Shown: piece after piece, positions 1 to 6,058 of the stretch
How the letters are laid out: each line of letters opens with the position of its first letter
Numbering within the stretch: the stretch's first letter is position 1
Source of the DNA: Frankiales bacterium
GTDB lineage: Bacteria; Actinomycetota; Actinomycetes; JAFAQI01
DNA: 7,940 nucleotides
NCBI GenBank assembly: GCA_019246495.1
Contig: JAFAQI010000098.1
Span: 1 to 7,940 of the forward strand
Direction of reading: 5' to 3'
Notes under the pieces: generated by a model
Databases searched by the model: none
The model's input: the letters and a program-made list of their open reading frames with translations, nothing else
Told to the model about the DNA's origin: nothing
Program-made: the position numbers and the translations under genes

Positions 1-39
1 CCGCAAGCGAGCGAGAACGCCGCCAGCGTGCGACCTGGA

Positions 40-3000
40 TCATCCGCCGGAGCTGCCGGGGCTGGAGTGCCATAGCTTGCGTGGTGGCGTGCCGCGCGGC
101 GACTCACCGGCGGGTGAGATGTCGACGTAGGGCGACTTGGCGAAGCCGCTGGAATAGACGCGCGCGGTCCCACCGACCGGCGGCCGGGTCATCACCGGAC
201 GCGTCGACCGGCTCTCCGCCGCACCCTGCACCGCGGCCTCGGTGACGGCGGCCGGCCGGCGCATCTCCTGCTCGACGGCAGCGAGACCGCCGGTCTCCCA
301 TGCCTCGCGCAGGGTGGCGAGCTCCCAGGCGGCGTTGGCGTTGAGCGAGATGCCGCGCGGCCCGGTACGCCGGATCGTGCCGCGGATCACCAGCAGCCAC
401 GAGTGGAAGACCGTCGCGGCATAACCGGCCTGCGCGTCTTCGAACAGCGTCGCGTCGACCGGACCGGTGGCATCGTCGAGCGTGACGAACACGACGCGGC
501 GGCCGGACCGGATCGGCGGTGTCTGCGTCGCGACCTTCACGCCGGCGACCAGCACTTCCTGCCGGCTGCGGCAGCGCATGAGATCGCGCGCCCGGACGAC
601 GCCGATCGCGGCGAAGAACGGTTCGTAACAGGTCAGCACGTGCCGGCTCGCGTCGAGACCGAGCACCTCGAGCTCGGCGCGGGTCTGCTCGGCGACCGTG
701 AGCTCGGGCAGTCCGGACGCGGTGGTCTCGTCCGGCGCATCACCGAGATCCAGCGCGAGTTGCACGTCCGGCTCGACGACAGCACGCGCCGCCTGCGACT
801 GCGCCCTCGCGAGCTCGCGCACCGATGTGTCCGACGCTGAAGGGGCTATAGCCCTCTGACGATCGGACACATTGCGCGGTACGCCGCCAGCGCGCGTCCT
901 GGCGGCGCAGGCGCGGGTGTAGCGGTCGAGGTCGGCGATTTGGAGAAGAAGGTCGCGGCGGGTGACCTTGTGCCGGCGCTTGACCGGCAGCGTCAGGCCG
1001 ATGCCATAGATCGAGTCGAAGCCGCCGGCGAGCACGAGCCGCTCGACGACCGGCCGCGAGACGTTAGCGCGATGCCAGAAGTCCGACAGCGACCCGTAAG
1101 GCCGCCCGGCGACGATCCGCGCGATCTCCTGGTCGTTGATGCCCTTCACGTCCGCCAGCGCGAGCCGAATGCCGTAGCGCTGCGGCTGAGAGACCCACTC
1201 CGGTTCCTCGCCGGAGATCAGATCGCCATCTGGCAAGGCCGCAGGGAGCGACGCGGCCCGGGGTTGGCCGCGAGCGACCGAGAACGCAGCCAGAGGGTGA
1301 TCTGGCTCCGGCGGCGCGCCGAGGATGGCGGGGGGTGGCTCGTCGTACGTCGCGAGTCTCTCGATCGTGTAAGTCTCCTGCGAGACGTTGACGTCGAGCG
1401 GCAACACCGCGATGCCGAACTGCCGCGCGTCGTCGAGGATCAGCCGCTTCGGATACATGCCCGGGTCGTGCGTCAGCACGCCGGCGAGGAACGCCGCGGT
1501 GTGGTGCGCCTTGAGCCACGCCGACTGATACGTCGGTACGGCGAACGCCGCCGCGTGGGCTTTGCAGAAGCCGAACGACGCGAACGCCTTGAGCACCGCC
1601 CATGCGCGCTCGACGGTCTCGAGGGCGTAGCCGCGCTGCAACGCCGTCGGGATGAACCAGCGCTGCACATCGGCCTGGCCGTCAGGATCGCCGAGTGTGC
1701 GCCGGGCCTCGTCGGCCTCGGCAAGTGTGCAGCCGGCGAACGTCGCGATGATCTCGAGCACCTGCTCGTGGAAGACGACGACGCCACACGTCTGCTCGAG
1801 CGCGTCGTGCAGATTCTCGTGCAGATAACGCGCCGGCTTCCAACCCTGCCGCGCTTCGAGGAACGGCGTCACCATGTCGCTCTTCACCGGTCCGGGCCGG
1901 AACAACGAGATGTCGGTAATGATGTCCGCGAACGTCTCCGGCGCGAACTTGCCGACGAGCTCGCGCTGGCCGGGCGACTCGATCTGGAACATGCCGAGCG
2001 TCCGAGTCGACTGGATGAGCGCGAACGTCTCGGGGTCGTCCCGCGGGATGTTGTCGATGTCGACATCGACGCCGTCGACCCGGCGTACCTCCGTCAACGC
2101 ATGCGCGATCGCGGACTGCATGCGGATGCCGAGCACGTCGAGCTTGAGCAACCCGAGCTCTTCGACATCGTCCTTGTCGAACTGGCTCATCGGAAACCCG
2201 AGCCAGCTCGCCTCGACCGGCGTGCGGTCGAGCAACGTCAGGTCGGACAGCAGGACACCGCACGGATGCAGCGCGACGTGCCGGGGCAACCCGTCGAGCC
2301 GCTCGGCGAGACTGAACAGCAGAGCGAGCTGCCGCTGACCATCGGCACCGGAACGCGCAAGGTTGCTCGCCCGCAGCTCCGGCAGGTCCTGCAGCGCGGC
2401 GGTGATCTGGCTCGCGCGGATGTGCGGAAAAGCCTTCGCGACCGCGTCGATCTCGTCGAGCGGCAGTCCGAGCGCCGCACCGGTGTCGCGCAATGCATGA
2501 CGCGCGCGATAGGTGTCCATCATCGACACGCAGGCACAGCGTTCGGCGCCGTACTTCGCGAAGATCTGCTCATAGACCTCGGTACGCCGGGCGGACTCGA
2601 CGTCGAGCTCGACATCCGGAAGCGCCTTGCGCAGCGGGGACAGGAACCGTTCCATCAGCAGCCGGTGCTCGAGCGGGTCGACGTCGGACACCCCCAGCAG
2701 GTAGTTGACGAGGCTTCCCGCGCCCGAGCCGCGCGCCGCGCACCGCACGCCCATACTCTTCACGAGGTCGACGACGTCGGCGATCGTCAAGAAGTACGTC
2801 GGATAGCCGAGCTGCGCGATGACGGCGAGCTCGTCATCGAGGCGTCGCTGCAACTTTGGTGTCACGGTGACTCCGCGCCGCCCGATGCCGGCCTCACACC
2901 GCTGCCGCAGCACGGCGTCTGCGTCGCCACCACCGGTGTCGGTCAACAGCTCCGGAAAGTGCACCTCACCGATGCCGAGATCGGCCCGCGGGTCGAGCAT

Positions 3001-3900
3001 GCACCGGTCGGCGAGCGCGCGGGTCGCCGCGAGCAGCCGCCGCGCGGCCCGGTCGCCGAGGCCCGCCACCTGCACGACCTCGTCCGCGACGTCGTGCATC
3101 TCCTTGCCGCTCTTGAGATAAGCCTCCGCGTTGACGCGGTCGACGTGCCGCGCGTCGAGCGCCACGAGGCGACGCGCGGCGTCGAGCACGTCGAGAGTCG
3201 GGCCGTCGCCCCGGTCGGCGCCGCGGACCGCGTTGGTGAGGACGACGGGCAGCTGGTTGTCGAGCGCCCACGCGAGCAACCGGCCGGCCCGCGCCGCATC
3301 CCCCGGACCGCGATGGTCCACGACCTCGATGACGAGGTCGTGCGGCTCGAGCCCGGCGGCGACGAGCGGGTCGCGCCAGCCGTCGTACGCCGCGCGCGCA
3401 AGGTCAGGGCGGCGCGCGGCGACGGCCCGGCCGACGTCGGAGTCGGGCCCGAGCAGGACGACGAGACCCTCGACATGGCCGGCGACCAGCTCGACCGACG
3501 TGATCGGCTGGCCGCGCTCGCCGGCGAGATGCGTCGCGCTGACGAGCCGGCACACCGACGCCCAGCCGCGTTTGCCCGTCGCCAGCACCGTCGCCCGAGG
3601 TAACCGGCGATCGACGTACGCCCCACCGCGCGCAGGTGTCTTGCGCTCTGTTTTTGAGCGCGCGGAGCACGACCCCGGCGGCGTTCCGAGGGCGAGGTCG
3701 GTGCCGAGGATCGGGCGAATGCCGGCGCGCTGGCAGGCGGTGACGAACTTGACCGCGCCATAGACGCCGTCCCGGTCGGTCAGCGCGAGGACGTCCATGC
3801 CGTGGTCGGCGGCGCGCTGGACGAGGTCGGCCGGATGGCTGGCGCCGTGACGCAGTGAGTAGCCGGACGCGACGTGCAGGTGGACGAACGGATCGGGCAT
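40..3900 (-). CDS. dnaE2: Error-prone DNA polymerase III alpha subunit (DnaE2, Streptomyces type)
   Basis: C-family replicative-type polymerase of 1286 aa, acting in the cytoplasm, probably in damage-induced synthesis. Seen in order: a PHP domain from residue 5 (HLH at 7-9, TDRD at 41-44, GTDLAL at 66-71); the palm with RGSGAGS at 390-396, PDVELD at 428-433 and LLKLDVLG at 584-591; fingers motifs MFQIESPGQREL (637-648) and FRPGP (667-671); a helix-hairpin-helix-like stretch near 915-960; a low-complexity linker at about 995-1060; an OB fold at about 1115-1190; and the C-terminal RKLWHSSPGSSG signature. The ASHP and TDRD motifs and the tail fit actinobacterial DnaE2 rather than housekeeping DnaE1. 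Oddities: Glu431 sits where the first catalytic Asp is expected (Asp433 and Asp588 are kept), several PHP metal ligands are lost, and palindromic DNA is embedded in the linker. The ATG at 3900 lies 7 nt after the HEPN stop and has no clear Shine-Dalgarno, so translational coupling is likely. Confidence 0.95.
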   Translation of the reverse strand: MPDPFVHLHVASGYSLRHGASHPADLVQRAADHGMDVLALTDRDGVYGAVKFVTACQRAGIRPILGTDLALGTPPGSCSARSKTERKTPARGGAYVDRRLPRATVLATGKRGWASVCRLVSATHLAGERGQPITSVELVAGHVEGLVVLLGPDSDVGRAVAARRPDLARAAYDGWRDPLVAAGLEPHDLVIEVVDHRGPGDAARAGRLLAWALDNQLPVVLTNAVRGADRGDGPTLDVLDAARRLVALDARHVDRVNAEAYLKSGKEMHDVADEVVQVAGLGDRAARRLLAATRALADRCMLDPRADLGIGEVHFPELLTDTGGGDADAVLRQRCEAGIGRRGVTVTPKLQRRLDDELAVIAQLGYPTYFLTIADVVDLVKSMGVRCAARGSGAGSLVNYLLGVSDVDPLEHRLLMERFLSPLRKALPDVELDVESARRTEVYEQIFAKYGAERCACVSMMDTYRARHALRDTGAALGLPLDEIDAVAKAFPHIRASQITAALQDLPELRASNLARSGADGQRQLALLFSLAERLDGLPRHVALHPCGVLLSDLTLLDRTPVEASWLGFPMSQFDKDDVEELGLLKLDVLGIRMQSAIAHALTEVRRVDGVDVDIDNIPRDDPETFALIQSTRTLGMFQIESPGQRELVGKFAPETFADIITDISLFRPGPVKSDMVTPFLEARQGWKPARYLHENLHDALEQTCGVVVFHEQVLEIIATFAGCTLAEADEARRTLGDPDGQADVQRWFIPTALQRGYALETVERAWAVLKAFASFGFCKAHAAAFAVPTYQSAWLKAHHTAAFLAGVLTHDPGMYPKRLILDDARQFGIAVLPLDVNVSQETYTIERLATYDEPPPAILGAPPEPDHPLAAFSVARGQPRAASLPAALPDGDLISGEEPEWVSQPQRYGIRLALADVKGINDQEIARIVAGRPYGSLSDFWHRANVSRPVVERLVLAGGFDSIYGIGLTLPVKRRHKVTRRDLLLQIADLDRYTRACAARTRAGGVPRNVSDRQRAIAPSASDTSVRELARAQSQAARAVVEPDVQLALDLGDAPDETTASGLPELTVAEQTRAELEVLGLDASRHVLTCYEPFFAAIGVVRARDLMRCRSRQEVLVAGVKVATQTPPIRSGRRVVFVTLDDATGPVDATLFEDAQAGYAATVFHSWLLVIRGTIRRTGPRGISLNANAAWELATLREAWETGGLAAVEQEMRRPAAVTEAAVQGAAESRSTRPVMTRPPVGGTARVYSSGFAKSPYVDISPAGESPRGTPPRKLWHSSPGSSGG
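825..872. repeat. 48-bp imperfect palindrome embedded in dnaE2
   Basis: Exactly symmetric structure: 10-bp outer arms ATGTGTCCGA (825-834) and TCGGACACAT (863-872), 8-nt unpaired segments on each side (835-842 and 855-862), and a 12-bp self-complementary core GGGCTATAGCCC (843-854). It encodes residues 1010-1026 of DnaE2 in the linker before the OB fold, using codons uncommon in this DNA (ATA for Ile1018, plus TCA and ACA). The length is 16 codons, so the frame is kept. No second copy is visible in the window. It is possibly a small mobile palindromic repeat. Confidence 0.7.
3643..3661. repeat. Short inverted repeat with A/T loop in the dnaE2 PHP region
   Basis: Plus-strand GCGCTC (3643-3648), loop TGTTTTT (3649-3655), GAGCGC (3656-3661). 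It encodes DnaE2 residues 80-86 with TCA, AAA and ACA codons that stand out in GC-rich coding sequence. It may be a remnant of an inserted repeat or a chance hairpin. Confidence 0.4.
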
Positions 3901-3907
3901 CGCGCGG

Positions 3908-4327
3908 TCAGCTGGCTTCGGTGAGGTGCGGCAGCAGCCCCAAGGTCGTCTCGACGACAGCGAGGAAGAGATGTGCGTCGCGGACCAGGTCGTCGGCCTC
4001 GCGGGTGGTGACGGCCGTGCGGAGCCCGGCGAGGGCGGCGGCCCGCTTGTCGGCTCCCGCCGCGAAGTAGGTCGCCCACTCCGCTAGCTCCGGCGCCCGC
4101 CCGGCGAGCAGCACCCAGGCACTCGTCGGCCGGCGCAGCTTGGCGTCCGCCGGGACGGCGCGCGCGGCGAGCACGGCGGCGGCAGCCCGCAGCGCCGCGA
4201 GGTGCGCAGTCGCATAACGCTCGCCGGGCGTCTCGGCGCGCTCGGCTTCCCGCAGCGCGTGCCGGGCGCCGGCGAGCAGGCGCAGCGCGGCCGGTGCCGC
4301 GCGGCGGTCGGAGGTGAGGACGGCCAT
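3908..4327 (-). CDS. SAV_6107-type HEPN domain protein
   Basis: Small, Ala-rich, all-helical protein of 139 aa. I recognise it as the HEPN-fold protein (SAV_6107 family) that sits beside DnaE2 in many actinobacteria; its biochemical role is unknown. Helical segments run at about 11-31, 35-56, 68-90 and 95-132. The conserved stretches are GERYATAHLAALR (35-47), ELAEWATYFAAGA (80-92) and TREADDLVRDA (108-118). R37-YATA-H42 fits the RX4-6H pattern of HEPN ribonucleases, but whether it is catalytic here is uncertain. I chose the ATG at 4327 because it follows the DUF6504 stop by 11 nt and has a purine-rich GGCGGAG just upstream. The ATG at 4390 would overlap DUF6504 by about 50 nt and add an Arg-rich tail. 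Second gene of the LexA-controlled operon. Confidence 0.85.
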   Translation of the reverse strand: MAVLTSDRRAAPAALRLLAGARHALREAERAETPGERYATAHLAALRAAAAVLAARAVPADAKLRRPTSAWVLLAGRAPELAEWATYFAAGADKRAAALAGLRTAVTTREADDLVRDAHLFLAVVETTLGLLPHLTEAS

Positions 4328-4338
4328 CGACTCCGCCG

Positions 4339-4638
4339 TCAGTCGAGGACCGCGGTGACGGTCCAGCGGCCGGTCGTCCAGGCGAAGCACAGCTCGACGA
4401 CGGCGCTGCTCCGGCCCGGCGCCGCCGCCTCGACGCGCCAGAACTCCCGCTCGTCGTCAGTGACGCCCGAGCCCGGGACGTCCTCGGCGTCGACCCACCA
4501 CGCCCCGGTCGCCCACCAGTGGTCGAGCACCTCGCGGACCACGTGCCGCCGGCCGCGCCGGACGAACGCGACGGGAACGTCATCGCGACGCTCGACCTCG
4601 ACGGGGTCGGCGTAGCGCCGGGCGAGAAACGCAGGCAT
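4339..4638 (-). CDS. DUF6504 family protein
   Basis: Protein of 99 aa without signal peptide or membrane helix. It matches the DUF6504 pattern from memory: an N-terminal RRYADPVEV (7-15), FVRRGRRHVVREVLDHWW (25-42), then an acidic stretch, and EFWRVEA (65-71) with a C-terminal LCFAWTTGRWTVTAVLD. The alternation of short hydrophobic strands with many Trp residues suggests a small beta-rich fold. Function is unknown; in actinobacteria the family travels with damage-inducible DnaE2 and Y-family polymerase genes, which suggests a mutasome accessory role. It is the first gene of the operon. The ATG at 4638 is supported by a strong Shine-Dalgarno 6 nt upstream and by good family alignment from the first residues. 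Confidence 0.87.
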   Translation of the reverse strand: MPAFLARRYADPVEVERRDDVPVAFVRRGRRHVVREVLDHWWATGAWWVDAEDVPGSGVTDDEREFWRVEAAAPGRSSAVVELCFAWTTGRWTVTAVLD

Positions 4639-4644
4639 GCGAGG

Positions 4645-4652
4645 CTCCCCTC
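4645..4652 (-). promoter_or_regulatory. Strong ribosome binding site of the DUF6504 gene
   Basis: On the minus strand GAGGGGAG lies 6 nt before the ATG at 4638. It fixes that start over the upstream in-frame extensions. A CUUCCCCC stretch (4665-4672) in the same leader could pair with part of it. Confidence 0.75.
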
Positions 4653-4695
4653 AGGCGGGCAGCCGGGGGAAGGCGGACTGCGTGCTTGGCGGCAG

Positions 4696-4740
4696 CGGGT
4701 GGCCCTTCACATCGCTTCCCCACGACGGAAGCGCCACCCG
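4696..4740 (-). other. Nested hairpin in the 5' leader of the SOS operon
   Basis: An 8-bp outer stem (CGGGTGGC at 4696-4703 with GCCACCCG at 4733-4740) encloses a 6-bp inner stem (GCTTCC at 4714-4719 with GGAAGC at 4727-4732) that has a 7-nt loop. The two stems abut directly on one side and are separated by a 10-nt bulge (4704-4713) on the other. All pairs are perfect. The structure begins just downstream of the expected transcription start. I recognise no known riboswitch class. It could be an RNA stabiliser, a control element, or chance in GC-rich DNA. Confidence 0.55.
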
Positions 4741-4748
4741 ATGCCGTG

Positions 4749-4764
4749 TCGAACATACGTTCGA
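4749..4764. promoter_or_regulatory. LexA (SOS) box
   Basis: TCGAACATACGTTCGA is a perfect match to the mycobacterial/actinobacterial LexA operator TCGAAC-N4-GTTCGA. It lies over the -10 element of the promoter for the DUF6504-HEPN-dnaE2 operon, so bound LexA would block RNA polymerase until RecA-stimulated LexA cleavage after DNA damage. Confidence 0.95.
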
Positions 4765-4781
4765 TCGACGACATCCGTCAA
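4752..4781 (-). promoter_or_regulatory. Promoter of the DUF6504-HEPN-dnaE2 operon
   Basis: Read on the minus strand: -35 TTGACG (4776-4781, 5 of 6 matches to consensus), 18-bp spacer, -10 TATGTT (4752-4757, 4 of 6). The -10 is inside the LexA box. Transcription should begin near 4743-4746, giving a leader of about 105 nt before the ATG at 4638. Confidence 0.75.
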
Positions 4782-4836
4782 GTGGTGCGGCCGCGCGCAA
4801 GGCGGTCAGGGGGAATGGCGCTTCGACGGACTCTGC

Positions 4837-5067
4837 TCAACCGACGTAGTCGTCGGCTCCGAAAAGGCGCCGATCCCGCACCCACGCATCGAAAGACAGC
4901 AGGCCGTCGTCGTACTCCAGGACCACCAGCGCCTCATCCTCCGGGTGAAGCCGCTTGCCGATCTCCTGGAACCAGAACGGCAGGAACGCCGCCCGGACAT
5001 TCCACGACCGGAGCGTCTGCACGGCGTTCTCGCAATGATCAGCGACGGTGGCCAGACGCACCGCCAT
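4837..5067 (-). CDS. Hypothetical protein, 76 aa
   Basis: I do not recognise a family. The protein is soluble and mildly acidic overall, with an N-terminal helix (about 2-21), an aromatic patch FLPFWFQEIGKRL (28-40), and an acidic C-terminal half with a probable strand ALVVLEYDDGLLSFDAW (46-62) ending in GADDYVG. It follows the membrane-protein gene in the same direction by 34 nt and is probably co-transcribed with it. I chose the ATG at 5067. A GTG at 5085, with AGGA 8 nt upstream, would shorten the gap to 16 nt and is a fair alternative. The long in-frame extension further upstream is Ser/Gly/Arg-rich and overlaps the neighbouring gene, so I rejected it. Well-formed hydrophobic patterning makes a real protein likely. 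Confidence 0.6.
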   Translation of the reverse strand: MAVRLATVADHCENAVQTLRSWNVRAAFLPFWFQEIGKRLHPEDEALVVLEYDDGLLSFDAWVRDRRLFGADDYVG

Positions 5068-5101
5068 TCTCAGCGACCGCGCCACGCAACAGATCCTGTC
5101 A

Positions 5102-5989
5102 TCACCAGCGGACGAGCCGCCCCATCCAGCGCATCCAGCCCGGCCAGAGCTGGAGCCACTGCCACTGGCTGATCGGCGCGGCGTAGGCCCACGGCTTGTC
5201 GGCCTCCCCCGCGACATCGATCCCTCGGCGCTGCACGAATCCGCGCAGATGAGCCATCAGCTCGTCCTGCGCCTGGCGGCCGGTCGGCCGGAAGACGATG
5301 TGCTCGTCCCGCACCGACGCCTCGACGACCTCGCCCGTGTCGGTGAAGAAGGCGTACTCCTGCTCCTCGACGGAGTAGACGTGGATGCGCCGGGCTGCCT
5401 CGGCGTAAGAGAAGAAGGCGCGCACGTCACCGTTGCCCCGGTCAACCGCGAACACCACCGCATCGATTGCCTCGCCGTCGACTTCTTCGACGTCGACAAC
5501 GTCATCGATGTCGTACGACGACACCGCCAACACCCGCAGCGCAACGAACGCTGCGATGACAACGACGAGCCCGGCCAACGCGAAGCCGACGGACGTGAAG
5601 AACCGCTCCCACAGGAATTGAACGTCCGTGTTGACCAGCCCGCTGCCGATGCCGCCGAGCACGAGGCCGATGCCCGTGGCGACGAGCAACGCGGCCGTCG
5701 CCAGCCGCAGCCAGCCGCCGTCCGTGTCATCCATCCGCAGCCACCAGACCACCAGCGCGGTGGCCGTCAGGGCGAACAGCAATCCGCCGGCGTCTCCGGC
5801 GAGGCCGAATGCCGACAAGGTCAGCCCGACGTGCAGCCCGCTCGGCGCCTCCTCGAACCGGGACCCTGCGGCGCCGATGCCGTCGATGACCGCGCCGACG
5901 ACGTGCAGCCAGCCGGCGGCGACGACCGCGATCGCGAGGCCGCGCACAACGGCCACGTCCCGCGACGGTGTGCCTGCGCTGCTCGGCAT
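5102..5989 (-). CDS. Four-helix membrane protein with soluble C-terminal domain and Trp-rich tail
   Basis: Protein of 295 aa, family not recognised. Four hydrophobic segments lie at about 11-34, 63-84, 93-116 and 132-156. The first carries no cleavage-like motif and is probably an anchor. An acidic linker (159-174, DIDDVVDVEEVDGEA) leads to a mixed alpha/beta domain at about 175-258, with FFSYAEAARRIHVYS (192-206), a probable beta-hairpin at 210-234 and a helix at 238-255. The tail (266-295) has seven Trp residues (267, 276, 278, 282, 285, 288, 295) plus basic residues, like an interfacial amphipathic helix. The ATG at 5989 is supported by TAGAGT exactly 6 nt upstream, suggesting a leaderless transcript. 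It is divergent from the DinB-like gene and upstream of the 76-aa gene. Confidence 0.8.
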   Translation of the reverse strand: MPSSAGTPSRDVAVVRGLAIAVVAAGWLHVVGAVIDGIGAAGSRFEEAPSGLHVGLTLSAFGLAGDAGGLLFALTATALVVWWLRMDDTDGGWLRLATAALLVATGIGLVLGGIGSGLVNTDVQFLWERFFTSVGFALAGLVVVIAAFVALRVLAVSSYDIDDVVDVEEVDGEAIDAVVFAVDRGNGDVRAFFSYAEAARRIHVYSVEEQEYAFFTDTGEVVEASVRDEHIVFRPTGRQAQDELMAHLRGFVQRRGIDVAGEADKPWAYAAPISQWQWLQLWPGWMRWMGRLVRW

Positions 5990-5995
5990 GCGCGC

Positions 5996-6001
5996 ACTCT
6001 A
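5996..6001 (-). promoter_or_regulatory. Putative -10 element of the membrane-protein gene (leaderless type)
   Basis: TAGAGT on the minus strand fits TANNNT and ends 6 nt before the ATG at 5989, the spacing expected if transcription starts at the first base of the start codon. No convincing -35 is visible. Confidence 0.5.
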
Positions 6002-6046
6002 TGCACGTCGACAACACAAGCGGCGGATCGCTGTTGCACGGTCCTC

Positions 6047-6052
6047 TAGCGT
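6047..6052 (+). promoter_or_regulatory. Putative -10 element of the DinB-like gene (leaderless type)
   Basis: TAGCGT fits TANNNT and ends 6 nt before the GTG at 6059. It mirrors the arrangement on the opposite strand 46 bp away. There is no Shine-Dalgarno and no good -35 at 17-18 bp. Confidence 0.5.
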
Positions 6053-6058
6053 GCAGGC

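Noticed and set aside
1..39. Possible end of a neighbouring gene left of dnaE2
   Set aside because: Only 39 bases are present. Several frames are open and no hairpin or start/stop context allows a call.
940..3603. Long plus-strand open frame of 887 codons opposite dnaE2
   Set aside because: It mirrors the dnaE2 codons in GC-rich DNA. The product is Arg/Asp/Val-rich low-complexity sequence without recognisable motifs, while the minus strand encodes clear polymerase motifs.
4328..4390. Upstream start for the HEPN protein at 4390
   Set aside because: It would overlap DUF6504 by about 50 nt and add a non-conserved Arg-rich segment; the ATG at 4327 has better spacing.
3780..4583. Minus-strand open frame of 267 codons across the dnaE2 start, HEPN and DUF6504 genes
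   Set aside because: It overlaps three well-supported genes in another frame and gives Arg/Ser/Ala-rich sequence with no domain pattern.
4707..4712. Minimal ATG-TGA open frame in the bulge of the leader hairpin
   Set aside because: GGGGAAG lies only a few nucleotides upstream, but a start-stop pair this short is common by chance and nothing else supports regulation by it.
4580..4774. Minus-strand open frame of 64 codons covering the LexA box and leader
   Set aside because: Its start lies upstream of the predicted transcription start and no ribosome site is seen. The product is Arg-rich without pattern.
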